From Acidobacteriota bacterium (GTDB taxonomy: Bacteria; Acidobacteriota; Terriglobia; Terriglobales; Acidobacteriaceae): DNA of 63,368 bases. A program made the position numbers and the translations under genes. The stretch spans positions 1-63,368 of the forward strand of contig JAFDVV010000030.1 of the NCBI GenBank assembly GCA_018268775.1, written 5' to 3'. This document shows, piece after piece, positions 53,798 to 63,368 of this stretch (position 1 is its first letter; every line of letters begins with the position of its first letter). The notes under the pieces were generated by a model that did not search any database, was not told the DNA's origin, and saw only the letters and a list, made by a program, of their open reading frames with translations.

Positions 53798-55318
53798 CTA
53801 TTGACCCAGGCTGGAAAACGGCAGGGTGGCGTTACGGCGCGGAAAGGAGCGTACCGCGCCCCCTTCCTGCAACGTGGTCCGCTCCGGCCCTTTGAACAAC
53901 GTGCCGAATGCAGGCATCACGTACGCCGCGGACAGAGCGGCTACGACCAGCCCGAAAGAGACATAGCCCATGGCGTAGATGATGCCGCCGAGCATTCCCT
54001 CCGGGGCCATGTGGGCGTAATACACGATCATCAGCAGGCCCCACGGCGACAACCGGATGTCCCCGCAAAGAGTGTCGAAGAGCGTAAAAAGCATCGTCCA
54101 CAGCATGGGCGCTACAAGGAAGATCCCCCGCCATTTGGCGAGATGATAGGCCTCGCCGACTGCACTGAACGATATCCCCGTCGTCTCGTCCTCCTCGCCG
54201 ATAATGCCGCCCACCTCATGCGCATAGGTGTTGCCGCCATCGGGACGAGGCTTCTTCGCCCACAGAAAGTGCGGAATGAGGTTCTGGAAGCCGTCCCAGA
54301 CGGGAGACAATCCATGCGATCCAGCGCGGTCGGTAAGTTCGATCAGGCTGTCGTCGATCGAAACCATCTGCAGACGCTCGAAAAATCCCACATCGACGTT
54401 GAAGTAGACGTGCTTTTGCTCCGATTCAGGGTCGCGCGTCGCTCTATATTCCGTGCGGACCGTTGAAAGATTGGACAACAGCCCGGCGGAGGTTTCCACG
54501 CGCTTGAGGAAACCGTCTTCGGGGTTCCCTACCGATCTTCCGTACTGCGCGTAAGGAACCATAAAAACGAACATGCCGACGAATACCGCAACGATTCCAA
54601 CCAACTGTGCCCGCGAAATTTTATAGCCTTGGCAGCTCGCAACGGCCATCCAGCAGGCTATGGGCGTAAACATCCCTTCCTTCGAGAAACCCAGGACGCC
54701 GACGAAAAAAATATAACCGGCCGCAATGACGACAGGCAGATTGACGCTGCTTCTTCCGCCGCTCTTGCGTATTTGATGTATGACCCCAAGAATGATCGCC
54801 ATCGGGAAGAAACGATTCACCTGGGCGAGCGCGCTGAGAAACGTCCCCGAGGTCGTCGGCGTAACCGTCAGGACCAACTGCACCACAACGCCCGCGGCAA
54901 GACAGCCGACGGTCGCATTCTGCATGTTTTTCTCGACGATCAGGTCCTGCAGAATTGCCTTGCGGGGCGTGAGCTTACGCGCGGCAAAGACCGCGCAATA
55001 CATCGCGAAAATGCTGCCGAGATACAGCGAGATCGTCTTCTGCGGGACCAGCAGATTGGAGTCTCCGGCCTCGCCCACAGCCGCTTTGGTACACAGGCCG
55101 ACGATCAGCGTGAGCGTCGCGAAAAAGAAGACATAGGCGCCGGTAGACCTCGAAAACCCCCCGGCAAGGTTGAAGGTCGCCGTCGAGACAAGGATGAAGG
55201 CAAAACTGCACAGCGCAAAGTACGGCGACGTCCCCTCCAGTAACTGAACCGCAAGCAGGGCCGTTGCGAACAGACATGCACCCCACATGGGGAAGCGGAC
55301 TGGAAAAGGAATTCGCAC
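53798..55318 (-). CDS. Polytopic membrane protein, probable Wzy-like oligosaccharide polymerase
   Basis: A 506-residue inner-membrane protein with about ten to twelve helices and a large loop (about 275-370, including NLIPHFLWAKKPRPDGGNTY). This resembles O-antigen/oligosaccharide repeat-unit polymerases, which join polysaccharide units in the periplasm. The start appears to be GTG 55318; ATG at residue 11 is also possible. It lies 29 bases upstream of the ABC permease on the same strand, near two glycosyltransferases and an acyltransferase. Wzy-type proteins are very diverged, so the call is tentative. Confidence 0.6.
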   Translation of the reverse strand: MRIPFPVRFPMWGACLFATALLAVQLLEGTSPYFALCSFAFILVSTATFNLAGGFSRSTGAYVFFFATLTLIVGLCTKAAVGEAGDSNLLVPQKTISLYLGSIFAMYCAVFAARKLTPRKAILQDLIVEKNMQNATVGCLAAGVVVQLVLTVTPTTSGTFLSALAQVNRFFPMAIILGVIHQIRKSGGRSSVNLPVVIAAGYIFFVGVLGFSKEGMFTPIACWMAVASCQGYKISRAQLVGIVAVFVGMFVFMVPYAQYGRSVGNPEDGFLKRVETSAGLLSNLSTVRTEYRATRDPESEQKHVYFNVDVGFFERLQMVSIDDSLIELTDRAGSHGLSPVWDGFQNLIPHFLWAKKPRPDGGNTYAHEVGGIIGEEDETTGISFSAVGEAYHLAKWRGIFLVAPMLWTMLFTLFDTLCGDIRLSPWGLLMIVYYAHMAPEGMLGGIIYAMGYVSFGLVVAALSAAYVMPAFGTLFKGPERTTLQEGGAVRSFPRRNATLPFSSLGQ

Positions 55319-55557
55319 CCGGGTCTCGCTTTAACAATACCCCACCGCCTGGACGGGCCAGGCCCCCAAGACGCTCGACATTCTCCCGCAAGAGCTTCCG
55401 GTTCCATCAGTTACGGGAATGTAACTAACTAACCGGATACTCCGGCGTTCTCCCCCATTCGGGGCTTTGACTTAGGCCGAAACCCGGACTATCCTGCCGG
55501 AAACCATGCAGAAATCGCGCATGGAGGGTTTTTCCAACGTACCTGGGACTGAGCAGG

Positions 55558-55977
55558 ATGGAACGATTCGGCGAGAAATTGCGGATGGAGCGCGAGCAAA
55601 GGAAGGTTACGCTCGACACTATCTGTTCGATGACGAAGGTCTCCGTTCGTCATCTGGAGTTGCTCGAAGCCGGGCGCCTGACCGAACTGCCCGGCGGGGT
55701 CTTCCGCAAAGGAATCGTTCGCAGCTATATCAAGGCGGTGGGCCTCGAAGAGACACCCTGGCTGGAGCGCTTCGAAAGCACGCTGCGGGAGATGGGTGCC
55801 GTCTCCACCTCGGACCACGACTGGGTCGAGTTCGCCGAAAATGTCCGCAGGAATCGAGGCGCCACCCAAAGCGTGGGCCACTCAAAGTGGATCGGCGTCG
55901 CGGCGATGGTCACTGCGCTGGTCGTCCTTGGATGGGGCGTTTGGAAGATCGTCCTGCATTCAGGACTGCTTCAGTAG
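55558..55977 (+). CDS. RodZ-like helix-turn-helix membrane protein
   Basis: A 139-residue protein. An N-terminal HTH_25 domain (FGEKLRMEREQRKVTLDTIC, then SVRHLELLEAGRLTELPGGVFRKGIVRSYI) matches the cytoplasmic domain of RodZ, which binds MreB in cell-shape control. A basic linker and a single membrane helix (IGVAAMVTALVVLGWGVWKIVL) follow. The periplasmic part of true RodZ is absent, so this is a short form. It could equally be a membrane-tethered regulator. Bases 55978-56230 hold no gene and should contain the promoter of the receptor. Confidence 0.78.
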   Translation: MERFGEKLRMEREQRKVTLDTICSMTKVSVRHLELLEAGRLTELPGGVFRKGIVRSYIKAVGLEETPWLERFESTLREMGAVSTSDHDWVEFAENVRRNRGATQSVGHSKWIGVAAMVTALVVLGWGVWKIVLHSGLLQ

Positions 55978-56230
55978 CGTCACCCGCCCTCCTTCCATAT
56001 CGCAAGTGAGCAGTCGACTAACTGGCGATATGTCTATACATGCTTACAACTTTTCATTGACAAATGTCCTAGAAGGGCATTTACTCCTCGCACGCCCAGA
56101 ATCTACGAAGATGCGCCGCTGAATGTAGCGCGATGCCAATGTTCGGCATTGCCCTCGTTAGCGATTACCGAAAACGAACAAAAGCCGGCGAAAGTCCGGC
56201 AGATGAAATACGACCTAGGAGAAACGGGAA

Positions 56231-59200
56231 ATGAAGACGATTTGGAGGATCACGCACAGCCTTGCGGGGCTTGCGATGGCCGCTGCATTGCTTTTTGGCC
56301 ACCAAGCTGTAGCTCAGACCATCACAGGCACCATTAGCGGAACAATTACCGATTCAACCGGAGCCAATATCAAGGGCGCCACGGTAACGTTGACGAACAC
56401 GGACCGTGGACAGGACCTGCGAACGCTCACAACCAACGGAGACGGCTTCTACACCGCGGCTTCGCTTCCCCTTGGAACCTACACGGTGAAGATTGAAGCC
56501 CAGGGGTTCCAGACCGCGACAGTCACGCAGTTGGTGCTCCACGTCAACGACAAGCTGACGGTGAACCGTCAACTCTCGGTCGGCAGTTCATCGCAGGAGA
56601 TATCCGTCAAGGCGGATTCGGTACAACTCAACTTCCAGGATGCGACCTCGGCGACGCTGATCAACGGTACCCAGGTGCGCGAGCTTGCGCTGAACAACCG
56701 CAACTATGAGCAGCTCGTCGCATTGCAGCCGGGCGTCTCCTACGGCGGCGGCGACCAGCTTTACATTGGCCTGTCGAATCCCTCTGGCCAGTCCAACGCC
56801 GTCAGCTTCTCGATCAATGGCAACCGGAACAGCTCCAACAACTGGACGCTCGATGGCGCCGACAACGTCGACCGCGGGTCGAACCTGACTCTGCTGGCCT
56901 ATCCGAGCATCGATGCAATCGGCGAGTTCAAGACGCAGCGCGGCGCTTATTCCGCCGAATACGGGCGTAGCGCCAGCGGACAGATCAACGTCGTGACGAG
57001 GTCTGGCACCAACGCTTTCCACGGCACGGCGTATGAGTTCTTCCGCAACAACGTCTTCAACGCCAACACGTATTTCAACGGACGCAACGGCGTCTCGCGC
57101 CCGGTGCTCCGCTACAACGACTTCGGATATACCTTCGGCGGGCCGGTATGGATTCCCAAGGTCTACGACGGACGCAACAAGACCTTCTTCTTCTTCTCGC
57201 AAGAACTCCGTCGCGTAATCACCTACGGAGTATTTACGAACTTTGGCGTTCCCACCGTGGCGGAACGTCAGGGCAACTTCGGCTCCGCGGTCGTCTGCGC
57301 CTCGGTCGATGCAACGACCGGCAATTGCAACAACGCGGGCACGACGCAGATCAATCCGTCGAGCTTCTCCCCGCTGGCACAGGCGTATCTGAAGGACGTC
57401 TACGCCAACATTCCTGCCCCTGGCGGGACTGACGGCCACACGCTGGTCACCAACCAGCGCAATGTCTACAACCAGAACCAGCAGATCGTCCGCATCGACC
57501 AGAACTTCGGGAGCAAGGTGACGGCCTTCTTCCGCTTTATCAACGATGCGCTGCCGACGGTTGAGCCCGGCGGCCTTTTCAGCGGAACTGGCTATCCGGG
57601 CGTACAGACCACGTCCACGAATTCGCCCGGACGCACTTACCTCGGCCACGCCACGTATGTCATCAACCCCACGCTGCTGGTCGATGCCGGCTACGCCTTC
57701 TCGTCGGGAGCGATTCTCAGCGATCCCACCGGCCAGGTGCTGGCGAAGAACTCCCCCGACATCAAGGCAAACCTGCCCTTCCCCGTCACCCTTGGGCGCA
57801 TCCCGGCCCTGACGTTCAGCGGCGGCCAGGGTGTTGGCGGGTTCGGCCCGTACCGCGACTACAACCGCAATCACAACATCTACGGCAACATCACGAAGAC
57901 GATCGGTCAGCACTCCCTGCGCATCGGCGCGACCTACAACCACTACCAGAAGACGGAGAACGCAGGCGGCGGCAACCAGGGCACGTTCGCCTTCTCCAAC
58001 AATGGAGCTGTTGCCGGAAGCACTGCGCTCAACTATCAGCAGGCCTGGGCCAACTTCCTGACCGGCTACGTCAACAACTTCAACCAGGCATCGCTCGATC
58101 TGACGCCCAACATCCAGAACAACTCCCTGGAGGTGTACGGGCAGGACGACTGGAAGGCCACCTCGCGGCTGATGCTGAACCTCGGAGTTCGTTACTCCTA
58201 CTTCCCTCAACCCGTGGACAAGAACCACATGCTGACCACCTTCGACCCCACGCTCTTCAAGGCGGCGAACGCACCTACGATCGACAAGAAGGGTAATCTC
58301 TGTATTCCCGGCGCGCCATGCACGGGCGGGGTCGTTCCGAACCCGTCGTACGACCCTCTGAACGGTATCAGCATCAACGGCAAGACCTCTCCGTATGGCG
58401 ACAAGGTAGGTAAGGCGGACACGCTGAACTTCGCCCCGCGCATCGGCTTCGCATACGATGTCTTCGGCAACGGCAAGGCTGCGCTTCGCGGCGGCTACGG
58501 CATCGCTTACGACACCGCGCTCTACGGCATCTACGAACAGAACATCTTTGCCAACCCGCCGTATGTGCAGTCGCCGAACATCCCCAACACCAGCTTCGAC
58601 AACCCGGCGGCCGGAACGGCGAAGCTGAACACGAACCCCATCGTGCTGCATAACACTGCGACGAAGTTCTCGACGCCGTACACGCAGCAGTTCAGCCTCG
58701 ACCTGCAACAGCAGCTCAACCCGACCCTTGTGCTGGACATCGGCTACTTCGGTGTCCTCGGCAGGCACCTGCTCGGCATCGTCGACCTCAACGAAGTCCC
58801 CGTCGGTGCGTATCTGGCGGCAGGGCTGGGCAGCCCGGTTGCGGGAGACAGTGTCCTCCGCATCAATACCGGCAACTCACCGACGCTGAACCAGATCAGG
58901 CCCTACAAGGGCTACAACGCACTGAACACGCTCGAGCCGTGGTTCAACTCGAACTACAACTCCTTGCAGGTTGCGGTGCAGAAGCGATTCTCCGGCAAAT
59001 CGCAGGTGGACGTGAACTACACCTGGTCGCGTGCACTGACCAACAACCAGTCCGACCGCAGCAGCGCTCCGCAGAACACCTACGACATCGCTGCGGAGTA
59101 TGGCCGTGCCGCGCTGGATCGCAACCAGATCCTGACGGCGGACTTCATCTACGAACTGCCGTTCCTTCTCCACCAGCCTGGCCTGGTGGGCCGCGTCGTT

Positions 59201-59668
59201 GGCGGATGGGAGGTCTCGGGCATCGTCTCGATGAACTCCGGCCTTCCTCTGACGGCGACCATCGGCAATGGCATCGATCCGGGCGGACTCGGAATCCTCG
59301 GCTCAAGCGCCGCAGGCCCGCGTCCCGACCAGATCGCAGACCCCAACTCCGGCCCTGGCCGTCACACCTTGCTGCACTGGTTCAACACGGCTGCGTTCGC
59401 TCCGGTGCCTTCGGGCGTCGTCCGTCCAGGCAACGCGCATCGCGGTACCGTCAATGGCCCTGGGTTCCAGCGTTGGGACCTCTCGCTGTTCAAGAACTTC
59501 AAGGTCTGGGAGAACTCGTCGTTCCAGTTCCGCGCCGAGACCTTCAACACCTTCAACCACACCAACTTCGATGCCGTCTCCACCTCGACGACGTCGGGTG
59601 TCTACGGCCAGGTCACGGCGACGCGCGACCCGCGCATCATGCAGCTTGGCCTGAAGTTCAACTTCTAA
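56231..59668 (+). CDS. Oar-like TonB-dependent receptor with carboxypeptidase-regulatory domain
   Basis: A 1,145-residue outer-membrane receptor, second of its kind in this window. It has a signal peptide (SLAGLAMAAALLFGHQAVAQ) and a carboxypeptidase-regulatory Ig domain (ITGTISGTITDSTGANIKGA). The plug region has LALNNRNYEQLVALQPGV and GADNVDRGS. The barrel includes AYSAEYGRSASGQINVVTRS and FHGTAYEFFRNN, and ends RIMQLGLKFNF. The same motifs occur in the gene at 7001, though overall the two are diverged. GGAGAAACGGGAA precedes ATG 56231. Substrate unknown. Confidence 0.9.
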   Translation: MKTIWRITHSLAGLAMAAALLFGHQAVAQTITGTISGTITDSTGANIKGATVTLTNTDRGQDLRTLTTNGDGFYTAASLPLGTYTVKIEAQGFQTATVTQLVLHVNDKLTVNRQLSVGSSSQEISVKADSVQLNFQDATSATLINGTQVRELALNNRNYEQLVALQPGVSYGGGDQLYIGLSNPSGQSNAVSFSINGNRNSSNNWTLDGADNVDRGSNLTLLAYPSIDAIGEFKTQRGAYSAEYGRSASGQINVVTRSGTNAFHGTAYEFFRNNVFNANTYFNGRNGVSRPVLRYNDFGYTFGGPVWIPKVYDGRNKTFFFFSQELRRVITYGVFTNFGVPTVAERQGNFGSAVVCASVDATTGNCNNAGTTQINPSSFSPLAQAYLKDVYANIPAPGGTDGHTLVTNQRNVYNQNQQIVRIDQNFGSKVTAFFRFINDALPTVEPGGLFSGTGYPGVQTTSTNSPGRTYLGHATYVINPTLLVDAGYAFSSGAILSDPTGQVLAKNSPDIKANLPFPVTLGRIPALTFSGGQGVGGFGPYRDYNRNHNIYGNITKTIGQHSLRIGATYNHYQKTENAGGGNQGTFAFSNNGAVAGSTALNYQQAWANFLTGYVNNFNQASLDLTPNIQNNSLEVYGQDDWKATSRLMLNLGVRYSYFPQPVDKNHMLTTFDPTLFKAANAPTIDKKGNLCIPGAPCTGGVVPNPSYDPLNGISINGKTSPYGDKVGKADTLNFAPRIGFAYDVFGNGKAALRGGYGIAYDTALYGIYEQNIFANPPYVQSPNIPNTSFDNPAAGTAKLNTNPIVLHNTATKFSTPYTQQFSLDLQQQLNPTLVLDIGYFGVLGRHLLGIVDLNEVPVGAYLAAGLGSPVAGDSVLRINTGNSPTLNQIRPYKGYNALNTLEPWFNSNYNSLQVAVQKRFSGKSQVDVNYTWSRALTNNQSDRSSAPQNTYDIAAEYGRAALDRNQILTADFIYELPFLLHQPGLVGRVVGGWEVSGIVSMNSGLPLTATIGNGIDPGGLGILGSSAAGPRPDQIADPNSGPGRHTLLHWFNTAAFAPVPSGVVRPGNAHRGTVNGPGFQRWDLSLFKNFKVWENSSFQFRAETFNTFNHTNFDAVSTSTTSGVYGQVTATRDPRIMQLGLKFNF

Positions 59669-59684
59669 CCGCGGTTTCACCCTC

Positions 59685-59718
59685 AAAGGGCGCTTGCCGA
59701 TCGGCGGGCGCCCTTTTT
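59685..59718 (+). terminator. Intrinsic terminator after the receptor gene
   Basis: AAAGGGCGC ... GCGCCC then TTTTT, with GCCGATCGGC forming an inner stem. It lies 17 bases after the stop. Confidence 0.92.
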
Positions 59719-59783
59719 CTTTTTGCAATTCAATGCGCCATCTCGCAATTCAACGGTTGATTGCCGCAGATGCCTGTTGCGCT

Positions 59784-59813
59784 TTGTTGCGCCGGTATTT
59801 CGACAGGTAAAAT
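59784..59813 (+). promoter_or_regulatory. Possible sigma-70 promoter of metK
   Basis: TTGTTG (59784-59789) and TAAAAT (59808-59813) are 18 bases apart. The leader is about 55 bases. I looked for SAM- or SAH-riboswitch motifs between 59730 and 59874 and saw none. Confidence 0.4.
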
Positions 59814-59874
59814 GGGAGAGTTACCTAAATGTACGGCGCGGAGTCTCTCTCCGTGACCCTTCAAGGAGTTTGTA

Positions 59875-61041
59875 TTGTCTACACAAGAGCGTTTTCTCTT
59901 CACCAGCGAGTCGGTCACTGAAGGACACCCCGACAAGATTGCCGACCAGATCTCCGACGCCATTCTGGACGCCTGTCTCGCACAGGACCCCTACAGCCGC
60001 GTGGCCTGCGAGACCCTGACCTGCACCGGACTGGTGGTCGTCGCCGGCGAGATCACGACCAAGGCCTATGTCGACTTCCAGGGCCTGGTGCGCGGAACCG
60101 TCGCCGCCATCGGTTACGACAACGCCCTCTACGGCTTCGACTCGAACACCTGCGCCGTCATCTCGACGATCAACAAGCAGTCCGGCGACATCGCCATGGG
60201 CGTTGACACGGGTGGCGCGGGCGACCAGGGCATGATGTTCGGCTATGCCACCAACGAGACCCCCGAGCTGATGCCGACGCCGATCTCGCTGGCCCACCGC
60301 CTCGCGCACAAGCTCAGCGAGGTCCGCAAGAACGGCTCCATGTCGTACCTCCGTCCCGACGGCAAGAGCCAGGTGACGGTGGAGTACGACGCCAACCACA
60401 AGCCCGTGCGCGTTGACGCCGTCGTCATCTCCACGCAGCATGCGGAGACCGTCGGCAACGAGGAGCTTCGCGCCGACATCCTGAAGAACGTCATCCAGGC
60501 CGTCATCCCCGCGAACCTGCTGGACGAGAACACCAAGTACCACATCAACCCGACCGGCCGCTTCGTCGTCGGCGGACCGATGGGCGACACAGGACTGACC
60601 GGCCGCAAGATCATCGTGGACACCTACGGCGGCATGGGCCGTCACGGCGGCGGTGCCTTCAGCGGCAAGGACGCGACCAAGGTCGACCGCTCGGCGGCCT
60701 ACATGGCACGCTACGTAGCGAAGAACGTCGTTGCTGCTGGTCTTGCCGACCGCTGCGAGGTTCAGCTTGCTTACGCCATCGGCGTGGCTGAGCCGGTCAG
60801 CGTGCGTGTCGACACCTTCGGCACAGGCAAAGTGGACGAGGCGAAGCTCGTCGAGCTGGTGCGCAAGAACTTCTCCCTGACCCCGAAGGGGATCATCGAG
60901 ACGCTGCAACTTCGTCGCCCCATCTTCAAGGCAACCGCAGCTTACGGCCACTTTGGCCGCAGTGGCGAGAACTTCACCTGGGAGGCGACCGACAAGGCAG
61001 CCGCTCTCAAGGAGCAGGCAGCCGCGGTTGCAGCCAAGTAA
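59875..61041 (+). CDS. metK: S-adenosylmethionine synthetase
   Basis: Makes S-adenosylmethionine from methionine and ATP. The 388-residue protein has the family motifs: [32 protein letters not shown], the P-loop-like [18 protein letters not shown], and the C-terminal AYGHFGR. The start is a TTG at 59875, preceded by AAGGAG at six bases, a strong reason to accept the rare start. It stands two genes before ahcY, so both ends of the methyl cycle lie within 4 kb. Confidence 0.97.
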   Translation: MSTQERFLFTSESVTEGHPDKIADQISDAILDACLAQDPYSRVACETLTCTGLVVVAGEITTKAYVDFQGLVRGTVAAIGYDNALYGFDSNTCAVISTINKQSGDIAMGVDTGGAGDQGMMFGYATNETPELMPTPISLAHRLAHKLSEVRKNGSMSYLRPDGKSQVTVEYDANHKPVRVDAVVISTQHAETVGNEELRADILKNVIQAVIPANLLDENTKYHINPTGRFVVGGPMGDTGLTGRKIIVDTYGGMGRHGGGAFSGKDATKVDRSAAYMARYVAKNVVAAGLADRCEVQLAYAIGVAEPVSVRVDTFGTGKVDEAKLVELVRKNFSLTPKGIIETLQLRRPIFKATAAYGHFGRSGENFTWEATDKAAALKEQAAAVAAK

Positions 61042-61062
61042 GAGCGAATCATCGAATCACAC

Positions 61063-61094
61063 AGGAGGCGGGCCTTTGGGCTCGCCTCCTTTTC
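61063..61094 (+). terminator. Intrinsic terminator of metK
   Basis: AGGAGGCG ... CGCCTCCT stem (with GGGCC/GGCTC-like inner pairing) followed by TTTTCC. It lies 22 bases after the metK stop. Confidence 0.9.
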
Positions 61095-61143
61095 CTTTAA
61101 GAGAAACGGGAAGTTTCACTAAATTTGCTATCGGCAAAAGACG

Positions 61144-61325
61144 TGTCATTTCGACCGCAGCATCTTACAGCTTTTCGTGAGATGCGGAGTGGAGAACCGG
61201 GGTCCCCGGCGAGCTTGCTCGCTGGGGTGGAAGAACCCTGCTTCTTTTACCGCGACACTTCCTGGCGTCGCAGGCAAACAGCAGGTTCCTCCACTGCGGC
61301 CCTGCGGGCCTCCGGTCGGAATGAC
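61144..61325. repeat. Interspersed element with inverted ends (GTCATTTCGACC / GGTCGGAATGAC)
   Basis: About 182 bases beginning GTCATTTCGACCGCAG and ending CTCCGGTCGGAATGAC, with CCACTGCG-type inner repeats and a CCGGCGAGCTTGCTCGCTGG hairpin. It is related to the 223-bp tandem repeat near 49.2 kb and to the element at 2194. No gene lies between metK and ada. Confidence 0.72.
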
Positions 61326-61430
61326 AATAGATACGGCTTCTTGTTCAGAGAGGCCTATTTGATGACACTCCCTGGTTCCCGCGAACAAAACGGAGTGTGG
61401 CTTACCCACATGTCGTAGGAAGATACTGGC

Positions 61431-62537
61431 ATGGCGACGATGGCGAGAAGAATCCAGAGCAACCCGGCGAACAATTCGGGAACAGACCAGTGGACGCAGG
61501 TGCTTGAGCGCGACCAAACAGCCGACGGCACGTTCTACTATGCCGTTCGATCGACCGGGGTCGTCTGCAAACCAAGTTGTCCCAGCAGGCGGCCTGCGCG
61601 CGAGCATGTGCAGTTCTTCCCCACACTGGCCGATGCGCTGAACGCAGGCTACCGCACCTGCCGCCGGTGCGAGCCCGAGAGGACATCTCCGCGCCCGGAT
61701 CCGCAGGCGAAGCTCGTGGCTCGCGTGGCAAAGCATCTGCGCGAACACGTTGGTGAGCGCCAGACCATGGGCGATATCGCAAACGCGGCCGGGGTCGATC
61801 GACTCGCACTCTTGCGGGCCTTTCGTCGCGTGCTTGGGGTGAGCCCAGCGCAGTATGCGCGGGCACAACGCATGGAACGCTTTCAGCAAACGATGAGGAT
61901 ATCTGAGATGACTGTGACCGGCGCAATCTACGATGCGGGTTTCGGATCGAGCAGCAGGCTGTACGAGAACAGCAATGCACGCCTGGGGATGACTCCCCGC
62001 GAGATGAGAAATGGCGCATCCAACCTCACTGTCCGCTACACCATGACAGACAGCCCGCTGGGCCGGATGCTGGTTGCCACGACGGAGAAGGGCATCTGCA
62101 CCATCTCCTTCGGCGAGAGCGACCGCGAGAATGAAGGAGTGCTGCGCAACAGATTTCCAAACGCGAACCTTGTTGAAGAAAACGACTCGAATGGATGGCT
62201 CGCCGGCGCGGTCGAATTTATCGCCAGCCAGACAAGCGAGCACCCGCTGGCGGCAACCTTCCCGCTCGACGTTCGCGCCACAGCCTTCCAACAACGAGTA
62301 TGGAAGGCCCTGCAACTGATCCCGCGCGGCGAGACGCGCACCTACTCCGGCCTCGCCGCGGAGATGGGAGCACCCTCGGCAACGCGCGCCGTGGCCGGGG
62401 CCTGCGCGGCAAACCCTGTGGCGATCGTCGTTCCCTGCCACCGCGTCGTCGGCAAAGACGGCTCTCTCACAGGCTACCGCTGGGGCACCGATCGCAAACG
62501 CAGATTGCTGGAGGCGGAGGCACGTGCGGCCACGTAA
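61431..62537 (+). CDS. ada: Bifunctional methylated-DNA repair protein and regulator
   Basis: Repairs methyl-phosphotriesters and O6-methylguanine, and when methylated activates alkylation-response genes. The 368-residue protein has the Ada N-domain with four zinc cysteines (46, 50, 77, 80), Cys46 in GVVCKPSCPSRRP being the methyl acceptor. An AraC-type HTH (MGDIANAAGVDRLALLRAFR ... GFGSSSRLYENSNARLGMTP) follows. The C-terminal Ogt domain has PVAIVVPCHRVVG with Cys336. The order and the length match E. coli Ada. ATG 61440 is an alternative start. Confidence 0.95.
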   Translation: MATMARRIQSNPANNSGTDQWTQVLERDQTADGTFYYAVRSTGVVCKPSCPSRRPAREHVQFFPTLADALNAGYRTCRRCEPERTSPRPDPQAKLVARVAKHLREHVGERQTMGDIANAAGVDRLALLRAFRRVLGVSPAQYARAQRMERFQQTMRISEMTVTGAIYDAGFGSSSRLYENSNARLGMTPREMRNGASNLTVRYTMTDSPLGRMLVATTEKGICTISFGESDRENEGVLRNRFPNANLVEENDSNGWLAGAVEFIASQTSEHPLAATFPLDVRATAFQQRVWKALQLIPRGETRTYSGLAAEMGAPSATRAVAGACAANPVAIVVPCHRVVGKDGSLTGYRWGTDRKRRLLEAEARAAT

Positions 62538-62685
62538 CATCTTTGTCCTGTTGAGTTAACCAGTCAGTTCTTCAACGGCATTCATGCAGCGTGCAGTGGC
62601 TGTAGACCACCTATGGAGTGATATTCTGATAGGCAGACAAAGGGTTCCAAAGTCTCCCCAATTTCAGAAAAAATGAGGTGCCGTA

Positions 62686-63368
62686 ATGGCCACAGCAACC
62701 ATCGATAAAGCAGCAGGCGCGACTGACTACAAGGTCGCGGATATCTCGCTGGCAGAGTTCGGACGCAAGGAGATCGATATCGCCGAGCAGGAGATGCCCG
62801 GTCTGATGTCGATCCGCAACAAGTACGCTCCGTCGAAGCCGCTGGCGGGAGTGCGCGTCACCGGATCGCTGCACATGACGATCCAGACCGCCGTGCTGAT
62901 CGAGACCATGGTTGCGCTCGGCGCCGATGTGCGCTGGGCAAGCTGCAACATCTTCTCCACGCAGGACCACGCCGCCGCCGCCATCGCCGCAGCGGGCGTG
63001 CCCGTCTTCGCCTGGAAGGGCGAGACGCTCGAAGAGTACTGGTGGTGCACCGACCAGGCGCTGCGCCACAAGGGCGGCCTCGGCCCGCAGATCGTCATCG
63101 ACGACGGCGGCGACGTCACGCTGCTGATCCACAAGGGCGTCGACCTTGAGAAGGGCGACGGCTGGGTCAACACTCCCTCAGGCAACCAGGAAGAGCAGGT
63201 CATCAAGAACCTGCTGAAGAAGATCAACGCCGAAGACTCCTCTTACTTCCAGAAGCTGGCCAGGGAGTGGAAGGGCGTTGCCGAAGAGACGACCACCGGC
63301 GTCCATCGCCTGTACAAGATGATGGAGCAGGGCAAGCTGCTCGTCCCCGCGATCAACGTCAACGACTC
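62686..63368 (+). CDS. ahcY: Adenosylhomocysteinase (5' part; runs off the window)
   Basis: Hydrolyses S-adenosylhomocysteine, the by-product of methyl transfer, to adenosine and homocysteine. The visible 227 residues include [77 protein letters not shown], the [13 protein letters not shown] motif and [13 protein letters not shown]. The gene is cut by the window end and the NAD-binding half lies outside. ATG 62686 has GAGG seven bases upstream. Confidence 0.96.
   Translation, partial: MATATIDKAAGATDYKVADISLAEFGRKEIDIAEQEMPGLMSIRNKYAPSKPLAGVRVTGSLHMTIQTAVLIETMVALGADVRWASCNIFSTQDHAAAAIAAAGVPVFAWKGETLEEYWWCTDQALRHKGGLGPQIVIDDGGDVTLLIHKGVDLEKGDGWVNTPSGNQEEQVIKNLLKKINAEDSSYFQKLAREWKGVAEETTTGVHRLYKMMEQGKLLVPAINVND

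Noticed and set aside
56588..58768. Long minus-strand frame inside the second receptor gene
   Set aside because: Composition is that of a shadow frame (Val/Arg/Ala/Asp rich, no domain), and the plus-strand gene is certain.
59730..59874. SAM or SAH riboswitch upstream of metK
   Set aside because: The conserved riboswitch sequence blocks could not be found and the leader is short.

Overview
The window is about 63 kb of high-GC chromosomal DNA with densely packed genes. The organism is most likely an acidobacterium of the Terriglobia/Acidobacteriaceae type. I infer this from two long Oar-like TonB-dependent receptors with N-terminal carboxypeptidase-regulatory domains, an aminofutalosine (menaquinone) enzyme, a BNR 'exo-sialidase-like' secreted protein, lactonase-fold lipoproteins and many interspersed hairpin repeats. 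No 16S rRNA, tRNA, CRISPR array or insertion sequence was seen, so the taxonomy is an inference.

Layout. 0.2-6.8 kb: aldehyde dehydrogenase with its DUF779 partner, an amidase, a secreted CBM9-like protein, murA and a GNAT acetyltransferase. 7-16.1 kb: Oar-like receptor, a tiny membrane-peptide gene with its own signals, mqnE, a BNR-repeat protein and an OmpA-like protein. 16.3-22.3 kb: a stand-alone nuoB, then a nitrogen-control block amtB-glnB-glnD plus an overlapping secreted unknown. 22.9-28.6 kb: secreted esterase, phosphoheptose isomerase, a thioredoxin-fold protein, a translationally coupled beta-carbonic anhydrase/bestrophin pair, and an orphan ABC ATPase divergent from a membrane protein.

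28.6-32.9 kb is the most interesting part. A perfect-consensus sigma-54 promoter, with a 13-bp-arm palindrome about 45 bp upstream, precedes four co-directional genes. They encode a Ser/Thr/Asn/Ala-rich exported protein with two imperfect Asn-rich repeats, a small Asn-rich exported protein, a periplasmic C39 cysteine peptidase, and an outer-membrane beta-barrel with an N-terminal coiled coil. This is the parts list of a Fap-type functional amyloid system in a compact, rearranged form. Both exported proteins share a D-x-x-[LM]-D-R-V-T-A-G motif just after the signal peptide, resembling a double-glycine leader that a C39 peptidase could cut.

33-41.7 kb: acpS, an MCE protein with five exact 34-residue repeats, an M13 metallopeptidase, and three tandem lactonase-fold lipoproteins. 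42-48.7 kb: an acyltransferase and the core pyrH / tsf / rpsB / rpsI / rplM cluster. An AT-richer, opposite-strand SEFIR-domain gene (candidate anti-phage defence) is wedged between tsf and pyrH. 49.2-49.8 kb: a 223-bp tandem repeat. 49.8-56 kb: surface polysaccharide genes, an orphan ABC permease and a RodZ-like HTH protein. 56.2-63.4 kb: a second Oar-like receptor, metK, ada and the 5' part of ahcY. The metK and ahcY products supply S-adenosylmethionine and remove its by-product, and Ada repairs alkylated DNA between them.
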